Shown piece after piece: positions 16,891-24,910 of a stretch of 64,000 nucleotides of DNA. The first letter of the stretch is position 1. The number at the start of each line of letters is the position of its first letter. A program made the translations under genes and the position numbers. The notes beneath the pieces are model-generated. The model was not told where the DNA came from. It saw only the letters and a program-made list of their open reading frames with translations, and ran no database searches. This DNA comes from Senegalimassilia faecalis. Lineage in GTDB: Bacteria > Actinomycetota > Coriobacteriia > Coriobacteriales > Eggerthellaceae. The DNA lies in assembly GCF_004135645.1 (NCBI RefSeq), contig NZ_SDPW01000001.1, forward strand, positions 1,922,001 through 1,986,000, given 5' to 3'.

Positions 16891-17715
16891 ATGTCATTCG
16901 GGAAAACGCTTATCAACCTGCGGAAAAGCCGCAACCTCACGCAAGAGGAGCTAGCGGCGAAGCTGTACGTTACGCGCCAGGCGATTTCGCGATGGGAACG
17001 CGATGAGGTGGTGCCAGGCATCGACATGCTCAAACTTATCGCGGTGACGCTCGACGAGCCGATCGTGCACCTGCTGGACATGCCCGAGCACCTTTGCGAA
17101 AGCTGTGGCATGATTTTGACGCCCGACGACTACGGCACCAACGCTGCGGGACGTGAAGATGAGCACTTCTGCAAATGGTGCTATGAGCAGGGAGCATACA
17201 CGTACGAAACCACCATGGAGGCCATGATCGAAGACTGCGCGCCGCGCCTGGCCGAAAACACGGGCATCACGCGAGACGAAGCGGTATCGCTGATGGGCGC
17301 GGTCTTGCCGCACCTCAAACGCTGGAGCGCCGTGCACGCCAATGAGCAGCGATACGGCGCCGAGGCGCGCGAACGCTACAGCAGCGAAGCAGTGGACGCC
17401 GCAAACGAAAGGCTTCTGTCCATGGATGACGAAACGTGGGAGAGCAAAGAGCAGCTTGAGCGAGCCATCATCGAGCAGCTGAAAATCGCCTTGCCCACGG
17501 GCGATACCGCCAGCAGCGCCGCAGCGAAGCTGGCGCACATGCACGCCGAATGGATTGCCATGCAATGGGGCGAGGGCGCGTACTCGCCGGCAGCGCACGT
17601 TTCGCTCGCGCAAAGCTACCTTACCGACAGCCGCTTCACCAGCTATTACGACAACAAAGCCGGCAAAGGCGCCGCGCAATTCCTAGCAAACGCAATCGAG
17701 GTGGCCGGCGTTTAG
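16891..17715 (+). CDS. XRE regulator with zinc-ribbon and TipAS-like domain
   Basis: A 274-residue three-part protein. Residues 1-65 are a Cro/C1 HTH (LRKSRNLTQEELAAKLYVTR then QAISRWE). Residues about 70-105 are a zinc ribbon of the PF12674 type (CESCGM then FCKWCY). The rest is helical and resembles the TipAS antibiotic-recognition domain (RYGAEARERY, AEWIAMQWG, YLTDSRFTSYYD). TipAS domains bind thiopeptides or other amphipathic molecules, so the protein may sense such a ligand; that is inference. GAAGGGAAAT precedes the ATG. No target gene is obvious nearby. Confidence 0.8.
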   Translation: MSFGKTLINLRKSRNLTQEELAAKLYVTRQAISRWERDEVVPGIDMLKLIAVTLDEPIVHLLDMPEHLCESCGMILTPDDYGTNAAGREDEHFCKWCYEQGAYTYETTMEAMIEDCAPRLAENTGITRDEAVSLMGAVLPHLKRWSAVHANEQRYGAEARERYSSEAVDAANERLLSMDDETWESKEQLERAIIEQLKIALPTGDTASSAAAKLAHMHAEWIAMQWGEGAYSPAAHVSLAQSYLTDSRFTSYYDNKAGKGAAQFLANAIEVAGV

Positions 17716-17995
17716 GGACGAAAGAACGCACAATTGGGCAATAATGAGGGGTGCTTAAGCGGTAAGCCACGCAAAAAGGGAAGGAGCCCCGAGAGGCTCC
17801 TTCTTGTCTGAGCTGCGCTTTCCATGCGCGGCTCGCTTTTGCGCGGTTGAACTTGCGGTCGCCGTGCGCGCCGTGGCCGCACGCAAATCCGTTGTAACGC
17901 GGGTTTTGCGCCAACGTTGCCTCGTCGGCCGACTGCCGCCACACCGCACCCGTCTTAGCCGGTCGGGCGGTCCGCTTCTTGCGTTTTCCAGACAT
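17636..17995 (-). CDS. Small basic protein of unknown function, reading through a terminator
   Basis: The 119-residue frame starts behind an almost perfect Shine-Dalgarno (AAGGAGGTGAGG), which makes translation credible. The first 70 residues are basic (SGKRKKRTARPAKTGAVWRQ; NGFACGHGAHGDRKFNRA) with a possible metal-binding Cys/His pair. I do not recognise the family. A bidirectional intrinsic terminator (17781-17802) lies inside the frame, and the last 50 codons overlap the 3' end of the convergent XRE gene. The original gene may have ended near AQLRQEG (about 17785) and lost its stop codon. Confidence 0.45.
   Translation of the reverse strand: MSGKRKKRTARPAKTGAVWRQSADEATLAQNPRYNGFACGHGAHGDRKFNRAKASRAWKAQLRQEGASRGSFPFCVAYRLSTPHYCPIVRSFVPKRRPPRLRLLGIARRLCRLCCRNSW
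17774..17808. terminator. Bidirectional intrinsic terminator
   Basis: AAGGAGCC (17781-17788) pairs with GGCTCCTT (17795-17802). The + side is followed by TTCTTGTCT-like T-rich sequence and the - side by CCCTTTTTGC. It serves the XRE gene on + and cuts the small - strand frame. Confidence 0.75.
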
Positions 17996-18283
17996 GCGCC
18001 TCACCTCCTTCGTTAACCGCTGTTTCAAGCTGGCACCAGTATATCTAGCAGTTGCTTAGCGGCAAAGTATTGCCATGCAGACGTAACAACCGAAATCTTT
18101 AGCAGCGATCAATCATACTTAGTGAAAATAGCGAAAAACTGGTTATCGGGGCAAGCGGGCATCAAAAGAGAGAGTCGTGCTGCGTTTCCTGCCACAGCTG
18201 CGCCCGCCAGCCGATTTCGTGCGGGCGGGTCGGGTGCGCTCCTCTACAATGCAAACGTTTGCACCCAAACCGAAAGGTCCCTC

Positions 18284-19627
18284 ATGAGCGAAAACGCGCC
18301 TTCCCGCACCGCCCCCGAAACCCCGCCCGCCGTCTACGACGCCACCACACTTGGCAAGCCCCGCATGTTCGTGCTGGGCATCCAGCACATGTTCGCCATG
18401 TTTGGCGCCACCATCCTGGTGCCTGTGCTCACGGGCCTGTCGGTCAGCGATACGCTGCTGTTCGCCGGACTGGGCACGCTGCTGTTCCACTTCCTGGCGA
18501 AAGGGAAGGTGCCAGCGTTTTTGGGCTCGTCGTTCGCGTTCATCGCTGGGTACGCGGCCATCGCACCGAACGGCGAGGCGGATCTGCTTCCCTACGCGTG
18601 TCTGGGCGTTGCGTGCGCCGGCTTGCTGTACCTGGTGCTTTCCGCGCTGTTTCGCCTGTTCGGACCCGCGCGCGTCATGCGCTTCTTCCCGCCGGTAGTC
18701 ACCGGCCCCATCGTCATCTGCATTGGGTTGATTCTGGCCAGCTCCGCCATTGCGAATTGCTCGACGAACTGGCTGGTGGCCATCATCGCCATCGCAGCCA
18801 TTATCGTGTGCAATATCTGGGGACGCGGCATGGTGAAGATCGTGCCCATCCTTATCGGTGTGGTGGTCAGCTACGTGACAGCGGCGGCGCTTGGCGAAGT
18901 CAACTTCTCCGGCGTGGCGCAAGCTGCATGGATTGGCTTGCCGTTTACCTGGGACAACACCGTGTTCTCGCTGTTCGGCGAACACTTCGACGCTGGCCTT
19001 GCCATCACCGCCATCATCACCATCATGCCGTTGGCGTTCGCCACCATGATCGAGCACATCGGAGACATCTCCGCTATCAGCTCCACGTGCGAGCGCAACT
19101 TCATCGCGAACCCCGGTTTGCACCGCACGCTGCTCGGCGACGGCCTGGCCACCATCCTGGCCAGCCTGTTCGGCGCGCCCGCGAACACCACGTACGGCGA
19201 GAACACCGGCGTGCTGGCGCTGACCCGCGTGTTCGATCCGCGCGTCGTGCGCATTGCCGCGTGCTGCGCCATTGCGCTGTCGTTCTGCCCGAAGTTCGCG
19301 GCCGTCATCGGTGCTATGCCCGCTAGCGTCATCGGCGGCGTGTCGCTGGTGCTGTACGGCATGATCAGCGCCGTGGGCGTGCGCAACCTGGTGGAGAACC
19401 ACGTCGATTTCCAGAAAAGCCGCAACGTGCTAGTGGCGGCCATCGTGCTGGTGCTTTCCATCGGCATTGCGTACAGCACTGCCGGTGCGGTGACGTTCGA
19501 CGTTGCGGGCGTGACCATCTCGCTGTCGGGCCTGGCCATCGGCTCGCTTGCCGGCATCATCCTGAATGCCGTGCTGCCGTACAAAGACTACGAGTTCGAC
19601 ATGGGCGAGCTTGGCGAAGGGGAGTAA
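18284..19627 (+). CDS. uraA: Uracil permease (NCS2 family)
   Basis: A 447-residue transporter with about 14 membrane segments. NCS2 signatures are present: GIQHMFAMFGATILVPVLTG near the start, the central MIEHIGDISAISS segment with its substrate Glu, and TTYGENTGVLALTRV carrying the second Glu. The pattern is closer to uracil/proton symporters (UraA, PyrP) than to xanthine or urate carriers. The ATG at 18284 has CGAAAGGTCC upstream; the in-frame extension to 18122 is hydrophilic and unlikely. It is monocistronic. A PyrR-type leader was not recognised in the 250 bases upstream. Confidence 0.88.
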   Translation: MSENAPSRTAPETPPAVYDATTLGKPRMFVLGIQHMFAMFGATILVPVLTGLSVSDTLLFAGLGTLLFHFLAKGKVPAFLGSSFAFIAGYAAIAPNGEADLLPYACLGVACAGLLYLVLSALFRLFGPARVMRFFPPVVTGPIVICIGLILASSAIANCSTNWLVAIIAIAAIIVCNIWGRGMVKIVPILIGVVVSYVTAAALGEVNFSGVAQAAWIGLPFTWDNTVFSLFGEHFDAGLAITAIITIMPLAFATMIEHIGDISAISSTCERNFIANPGLHRTLLGDGLATILASLFGAPANTTYGENTGVLALTRVFDPRVVRIAACCAIALSFCPKFAAVIGAMPASVIGGVSLVLYGMISAVGVRNLVENHVDFQKSRNVLVAAIVLVLSIGIAYSTAGAVTFDVAGVTISLSGLAIGSLAGIILNAVLPYKDYEFDMGELGEGE

Positions 19628-20018
19628 AGGCATCGCGCAGAAATGCTTGGAGGTGCGCGAAGCGGCGGTGAATTCGCTCGCCGACGAACGGCAATCGCAG
19701 TTGCTGCCGCTAAGTGGCAACGTGGAGAAAGAGCCGAAGGCCCAGCTTCCGCGGGCCTTGTCGACGGGAAGTTGAGCGTGTTCGCTCGAGGGCTTCGCCG
19801 TTCGCTGCGGGACCCTGCACGCCTTGACGCGCAAAGCTGCGTATGGTCTGCTCGAGGGTTTCGTCGAGTGTCGCAGGATTAACCTTCACGCGCCGAGGTG
19901 ATACTGTTCGGTTTTATTTGGTTTTCGCCTGCATTCGCTCCGTTTGGTGACCGTTAGCTTTATATCGTTGAGGAAGTATGCAAGAAACCAGGAAAGAAAT
20001 GGACAGGAAGCGAACAGT
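19628..20018. other. Intergenic region with one hairpin
   Basis: This 390-base gap has no convincing gene. The sequence AAGGCCC (about 19738) can pair with GGGCCTT (about 19754) and may mark the uracil permease transcript end. The last 75 bases (AT-richer, 19940-20018) probably hold the carbonic anhydrase promoter. Confidence 0.4.
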
Positions 20019-20597
20019 ATGACGCACGAAGCAAATAACATTTCCGCTGATGAAGCCCTTATGCGCTTGCGCGAAGGCAATGCGCGCTACCTGCAAGCCG
20101 CCAACGCTGCGGGGGATGTGTCCCCCGCGCTGCGCCGCGCTACGTTCGAGCACGGCCAGCATCCCTATGCCATCGTGCTGGCATGCTCGGACTCTCGCGT
20201 TATTCCCGAGGCTATTTTCTCGGCGGGCATCGGCGAGCTGTTCGTCATTCGCGTGGCCGGTAACGTGGTGGACAACCACCAGCTTGGCAGCATCGAATAC
20301 GCTGAGGACCACCTGGGGTGCAACTTGGTGGTGGTGCTCGGGCACACTGCGTGCGGCGCGGTGGACGCCGCTCTGCACCATGAGCCCTACGGCACGGTGA
20401 AGTTCATCACCGACGAAATCGCCGATGCCATTGGCGACGAGCAGGACGAGGCCGCAGCGTGTCTGGCCAACGTTGCGCATAGCGTGCGTCGCGTCGAGGA
20501 AAGCCGCAAAGTGCGCGCTGACGAGGCCGAACACGGTTTGTGCGTTGTTGGCGCGCTCTACCACACGGACACCGGCGAAGTTGAGTTTTTAGACTAG
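20019..20597 (+). CDS. Beta-class carbonic anhydrase
   Basis: The 192-residue enzyme interconverts CO2 and bicarbonate. The zinc site is clear: CSDSR (Cys and Asp) and GHTACGAV (His and Cys). Flanking AGNVVDNHQLGSIEYA is also typical. The start at 20019 has AGGAAG upstream and follows the family; an upstream in-frame ATG at 19944 adds 25 poor residues. It is monocistronic. Its likely role is supplying bicarbonate for carboxylations, or CO2 handling in an anaerobe. Confidence 0.92.
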   Translation: MTHEANNISADEALMRLREGNARYLQAANAAGDVSPALRRATFEHGQHPYAIVLACSDSRVIPEAIFSAGIGELFVIRVAGNVVDNHQLGSIEYAEDHLGCNLVVVLGHTACGAVDAALHHEPYGTVKFITDEIADAIGDEQDEAAACLANVAHSVRRVEESRKVRADEAEHGLCVVGALYHTDTGEVEFLD

Positions 20598-20620
20598 GCT
20601 AGTATCTGCTTCAGCAGTAG

Positions 20621-21097
20621 CTACTTCCCGTACTTTTCGACGAACTTTGCAAGTTTCGCCGCGTTCGCGCCGTTCAGCACTTCACCGGCGGTAAAATCGG
20701 CGGTGGGCGCGCTCGGCTTCAGCGCGGCAACGGTTTTGCCCATCCCCGAACCGCCGGATGTGGCAAACGGCACCACGCGCTTGCCGGCGAAATCGCCGCT
20801 CTCCAAGAACGTGTTCACGATGGTGGGCGCCACGTACCACCAGATGGGGAAGCCCATATACACCGTGTCGTAAGCCGCCAGGTCCGGGCATGCGTGCGCG
20901 ATAGCGGGACGGCTGTTCGGATCGTTCATCTCAAGGGTGGAGCGGCTGTTCTTGCTCGTCCAATCCAGGTCGGCAGCGGTATAAGGCTGCTCGGGCTCGA
21001 TTTCGAACAAATCCGCGTTTGCGGCTTTCGCCAGTTCCTTGGCCAGCGTGCGCGTTGCGCCCGATGCGCTGAAGTATGCAACCAATGCCTTGCTCAT
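20621..21097 (-). CDS. Flavodoxin-like protein
   Basis: A 158-residue FMN protein. The phosphate-binding loop is YFSASGATRTLAKEL; other FMN contacts are MGFPIWWYVAPTIVNTFLES and PFATSGGSGMG. This is the flavodoxin_4 type often found in gut anaerobes, where it may act as an electron carrier or a quinone/nitro reductase. The start at 21097 (MSKALVAYF) follows GAAAGGAAC. It is convergent with the carbonic anhydrase gene. Confidence 0.88.
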   Translation of the reverse strand: MSKALVAYFSASGATRTLAKELAKAANADLFEIEPEQPYTAADLDWTSKNSRSTLEMNDPNSRPAIAHACPDLAAYDTVYMGFPIWWYVAPTIVNTFLESGDFAGKRVVPFATSGGSGMGKTVAALKPSAPTADFTAGEVLNGANAAKLAKFVEKYGK

Positions 21098-21198
21098 AGC
21101 TGTTCCTTTCGGTTCGTTTCGATGTAACGAACCGATTGTCGACCCTAAAGTTAACTTCAAGTCAAGGGGAAAAAACCTTCAGGCCGTAGCCTCACTCT

Positions 21199-21338
21199 AA
21201 AAATCGCTCATGTATGTGATTTAATGGATTCGCGAGAACTGAATCTTCGCACATCGTTACGTTTTCCCAGGTCACAAGCGTGTCAAATGTGCGTATATTC
21301 CGGCCAAGATCAGCAAATCACATACATGAGCGATTTTT
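21199..21338. repeat. Perfect 24-bp inverted repeat around a 92-bp core
   Basis: The left arm 21199-21222 (AAAAATCGCTCATGTATGTG plus ATTT) and the right arm 21315-21338 (AAATCACATACATGAGCGAT plus TTTT) are perfectly complementary. The core has no gene. Arms this long and exact around a short core resemble the ends of a MITE or a recently inserted non-autonomous element. It lies in the 362-base gap between the flavodoxin start and the ChbG-like stop. Confidence 0.65.
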
Positions 21339-21459
21339 GATTTTGCGGCAGGCGTGTAGCGGCAAAACTGGCGGATTGGGGAAGCGCGAAGAGCTCGTCC
21401 ATGGTTTGAGCTTCGAACGCCCTTGCCTCTGTTTGAACGGGAGCTCATGTGCCTTGTTA

Positions 21460-22347
21460 CTATGCGAGCGACCGGTTGTGCGCTAGCTTTCTCAGGCAAG
21501 CGGCCTCTCTGTCGCGCGCTTCGGATGCGCACGCCTGCGCGAATGGTTCGTTTTGCGGGTCAAGGCACTGCTCAATAGGCACGCTGACCGGGTGAAACAG
21601 CACTTCGACGTTTTGTGCGCGGTCGCGAGCGATGCTGTCGAACGCTTCGACAAGCGGCCACGACACCTTATCCATGGCACCCGAAAGCACCACGCCGCAG
21701 AACAGTGAGCTGGCGCAACCCGCCGGCACCTTGCCCCGGTTGCTGCGCCACAACCACGTAATCAGCGCGTCTTTGGCCAAGTTAATGGGGGGCATGTGGT
21801 TGCCGACCGCGCGATGGGGACGCAGCGGCTCCACGGGACAGCGCAGGTGCACCAACGTGCAACCCTGCTCGCGCACCGTCGCCATAGCCGCGTCGAACAC
21901 GGCGGGCACCGCGTGCGTGTGCTGGTGGCTATCCAGGCGCAACACGTCTTTCATCTGCGGAAACGCCTGCAAGTAACGCGTGATCTGCGCTTCGCATTCA
22001 CGTTGAAGCTGCCGGCGGAACTCCCAGCGCTGCGGCCCGTGCGACAGCTTCAGCAGCCCCACGAAGTCGTTGCAAAACGTCCCGCGCGCATTCACCAGAA
22101 GCGGAACCTCGGCCGTGCTTGCGCAAGGGCGGCCTTCCACCAGGTTCAAGTGCAGCGCCATTCTGAGTGCGCCTGATTCAACATACGGTCGCGCCAGGTC
22201 AGCAGCGATTTCAAACGCCGGGCTGTTCACGAAGATGCTGACCGACGACAGCGCTCCGTCGCCGCCGCATGCGCTTGAAAGCGCAAGGATATCCCGGGCT
22301 TGCTGCTCGGTGATTCCGTAATCGTCGGCGTGAAACGCAACGCCCAT
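21460..22347 (-). CDS. ChbG/HpnK-family carbohydrate deacetylase (YdjC-like)
   Basis: The 295-residue protein has the metal-binding signatures of the YdjC/ChbG fold: FHADDYGI (Asp-Asp) near the start and RLDSHQHTHAVP (two His) in the middle, plus a HPV segment late. Family enzymes remove acetyl groups from chitooligosaccharides or from hopanoid-linked N-acetylglucosamine. The partner gene of the hopanoid pathway is absent. The divergent neighbour is a GT-C glycosyltransferase, so a role on a cell-envelope glycan is possible but unproven. Its start ATG at 22347 has GAACATGGGC context with a weak ribosome site. Confidence 0.82.
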   Translation of the reverse strand: MGVAFHADDYGITEQQARDILALSSACGGDGALSSVSIFVNSPAFEIAADLARPYVESGALRMALHLNLVEGRPCASTAEVPLLVNARGTFCNDFVGLLKLSHGPQRWEFRRQLQRECEAQITRYLQAFPQMKDVLRLDSHQHTHAVPAVFDAAMATVREQGCTLVHLRCPVEPLRPHRAVGNHMPPINLAKDALITWLWRSNRGKVPAGCASSLFCGVVLSGAMDKVSWPLVEAFDSIARDRAQNVEVLFHPVSVPIEQCLDPQNEPFAQACASEARDREAACLRKLAHNRSLA

Positions 22348-22738
22348 GTTCGCCCCTTCGTCTTGCTGAACCGGTTCTCAAGCCGCGCCGCATAAAAGCG
22401 CAACCGCCCTGGCAACCCCCGGGTGCCGAAAGCAGTACCCATAATCCTACGCTATTGTGTCAAACGTTTGGATGTCGCCCACGCGCCCTCATTGCGGAAC
22501 CACCTGCAACCACCTGCGAAAACGCGTACCTTTCGCGCAGGTTCCTGCGTTCCGGTACATTGCAGAAATCGGCCGCTGACCAGCCAATATGTAAACAATT
22601 AGAGTGAGATGCAGGTTTTTCTGCGCAGCTTATCCTTGCCTGCGGATACGATGCTAGACTACAGTGCGCACAACGACGAGATTTCAAGCGAAGGCAAACC
22701 ACCATGAAGTTCTCATCTCGCGCGCAAAGGGGATGCGC
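22348..22738. other. Divergent intergenic region
   Basis: These 390 bases separate the ChbG-like gene and the glycosyltransferase. I see no gene. The segment at 22580-22620 is AT-richer and may carry promoter elements. Confidence 0.35.
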
Positions 22739-24592
22739 ATGAGCGAAAGCACCACCAATAGCGCTACCGCAAGTCATACCGAGCCCGACGCCGGGCACTC
22801 GAACGCCGGCGCATTCGCGCGCCTGCGCGCCGTGCTGGCCAACCCGCGCTTCCATGTCGTTCTGCTGGTGGCGGGCAGCCTGTTTCTGCTGACGGACGCC
22901 TTCCACGGCAACATCTGGTTCGACGAAAGCTATTCCGTGGGGATTGCAAACCACAGCTTCGCCGATATCTGGTACTACAGCTCCGGCGACGTGCACCCCG
23001 TGCTTATTTACTGGGCGTTGCACGTGCTCAACCTGGTGTTCGGGCAGAACATCACGGTATACCGCCTCTTCACGGTGGCGGGGGCCATTGCGCTGGCAAC
23101 GTTGGGGTACACGCACGTTCGGCGCGACAGCGGCTGGAAGGTTGGCGTGCTGTTCAGCTTCTTCGCCCTGTTCACGCCTTATATCTCGTTGATGTCCGTT
23201 GAGATTCGCATGTATTCGTGGGCTACGTTCGCCGTCATGCTGTGCTTCATCTACGCCATGCGCATTATCGACACGCAGTTGTCCGTCATACCGCCGGCCA
23301 TCGCGCAGGCTGCGAAGGGGAAGAAGTGCTGGGCCGGCACGCCGCGAAGCTGGTGGCTTACGTGCTTCATTGCCAGCTTGGCGTGCGCTTACCTGCATTA
23401 TTTCGGCGCAATGTCTGCATTCATGATCAACCTGGTGCTGCTGGTGGCGCTTTGCGTGCGCGCCTGGCAGCGCCGCCGCGGCGGCCCGGCTCCTCTGCCT
23501 GATGGCAAGCGCGCAAGCGCCCCGCTTATCGTATTGATTATCGGCTGCGTGGCGCAGGTGGCGCTGTACGTGCCCTGGATTCTTACGGCGGTGACCAGCC
23601 AGATGGGCGTGGTCGGCGGCACGTACTGGGCGAACATCGTGCTCCCAACCACGTACATCGAGCTGGCAACGTACCCGTTTCTTACCAGCCCCTTGTCGTT
23701 CGCCGCGCGCGGCAGCTATGGCACAGGCATGCAAGTTGCCGTGAAGGTCATTGGATACGCCGCTATCGTGGTACTTGCGTTTTTGATCGCCTGGTCGGCG
23801 CGCTGGGCCACTTGGCGCGCTGGCCTGCATCGCCAGCAGCGCCGCGAGCTGCTGGCCCGCGCAGGCGCTGCCAGCGCCGCGCCTGTGAAGCACCTGCGCG
23901 CGAGGCACTTCTACGCATGGCTGGTTTCCAAGCCTATCGCGCCCGTCGTTGCCGCGCTGGCGGTGTACTTCGGGGTGTTCGCCATTTCTTGGACCGCTTC
24001 AATGGTCATGAACTCCATGATCTTGTACTACCGCTATCTGTTCGTGGCCATTGGGCCGCTGCTGTTCGCCGCGGCGGCGGTGTTGTCCCATGTGCACACG
24101 AAACCTCTGGTAGCGGGTGTAATTGCGGTTACGCTTTGCGCCTCGGTGGCCAACCAAGCGCTGCTTTTGCGTGACGATTACGACCCCGCCAACAACGTGC
24201 CGATCGAGAAGTTCCGCGAAACCGTCGACAGCGTTTCCGAGCAAATTGGCGGGCAGATGCCGCTGGTGGTGTCCACCGACATCGGCTACATGGGCGTCAC
24301 CGCGTGCATGTGCGAAGACGTGCCGCAAACGTACATGGACTGGCAAAAGGGCAACTGGGACCGCGCGTACATGGCCTATTCGCCCACGCTGGTCAGCAAG
24401 AAATCGTGGGAGATCATCTTCGACAACTTCCACGGCACCTTTATTTGCACTGGTCAGGCGCAAAACGACAGCCTGCCGCGCGACATCTCCGACCTGTCGC
24501 AAAAAGACGGCTTCACGCTGCTGGAATATCATACGTATTACCGCCCGTATGAACGCACGTGGATGACCATCGCCGTTATGACGAAACAGTAG
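22739..24592 (+). CDS. GT-C fold membrane glycosyltransferase (GT39/ArnT-like)
   Basis: A 617-residue protein with about 11 membrane helices. After the first helix comes NIWFDESYSVGI, the acidic catalytic loop typical of GT-C enzymes that use polyprenyl-phosphate sugars. VEIRMYSWATFA later is another family hallmark. A soluble domain of about 130 residues ends the protein. It should transfer a sugar from a lipid carrier to an acceptor outside the membrane. AAAGGGG precedes the ATG at 22739. It is a single-gene unit; the acceptor is unknown. Confidence 0.78.
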   Translation: MSESTTNSATASHTEPDAGHSNAGAFARLRAVLANPRFHVVLLVAGSLFLLTDAFHGNIWFDESYSVGIANHSFADIWYYSSGDVHPVLIYWALHVLNLVFGQNITVYRLFTVAGAIALATLGYTHVRRDSGWKVGVLFSFFALFTPYISLMSVEIRMYSWATFAVMLCFIYAMRIIDTQLSVIPPAIAQAAKGKKCWAGTPRSWWLTCFIASLACAYLHYFGAMSAFMINLVLLVALCVRAWQRRRGGPAPLPDGKRASAPLIVLIIGCVAQVALYVPWILTAVTSQMGVVGGTYWANIVLPTTYIELATYPFLTSPLSFAARGSYGTGMQVAVKVIGYAAIVVLAFLIAWSARWATWRAGLHRQQRRELLARAGAASAAPVKHLRARHFYAWLVSKPIAPVVAALAVYFGVFAISWTASMVMNSMILYYRYLFVAIGPLLFAAAAVLSHVHTKPLVAGVIAVTLCASVANQALLLRDDYDPANNVPIEKFRETVDSVSEQIGGQMPLVVSTDIGYMGVTACMCEDVPQTYMDWQKGNWDRAYMAYSPTLVSKKSWEIIFDNFHGTFICTGQAQNDSLPRDISDLSQKDGFTLLEYHTYYRPYERTWMTIAVMTKQ

Positions 24593-24910
24593 AAGAGGCA
24601 GCAAGGTTACCTGCACGCCAGACACATTGCGGGAAAGACGAGACCTTGCAGCTGTTGGCCGCGCAGCACCGGGAGCTTGACCGTTATTGGTGGGTGCAGA
24701 CCATCCACAACCGCATGACTGATGGCAATTTGAAAACCATCGTTTGAACTGGTCTCATATCGAGTTTCCGCAGTTCAAAGGATTAACGGGAAACATATCG
24801 TTCTGGGTGGTTTCGTGCGCGTGGAATCGTGCTGGGCAGCTTTTGCTATCATGGTGTGCGCAAAATAACACGGGCTGCGCTTGCAGCCCTGTTCAGGATA
24901 GAGGTTTCAC
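24593..24910. other. Intergenic region with a coding-like fragment
   Basis: In these 318 bases the frame at about 24631-24747 reads as a plausible peptide (RELDRYWWVQTIHNRMTDGN) without a start or homology I can name. It may be a remnant of a lost gene. Nothing else is visible. Confidence 0.3.

Noticed and set aside
24593-24747. Peptide-like fragment ending NRMTDGN
   Set aside because: It looks coding-like but has no start, no full domain and no family that I can name, so it is not called a gene.
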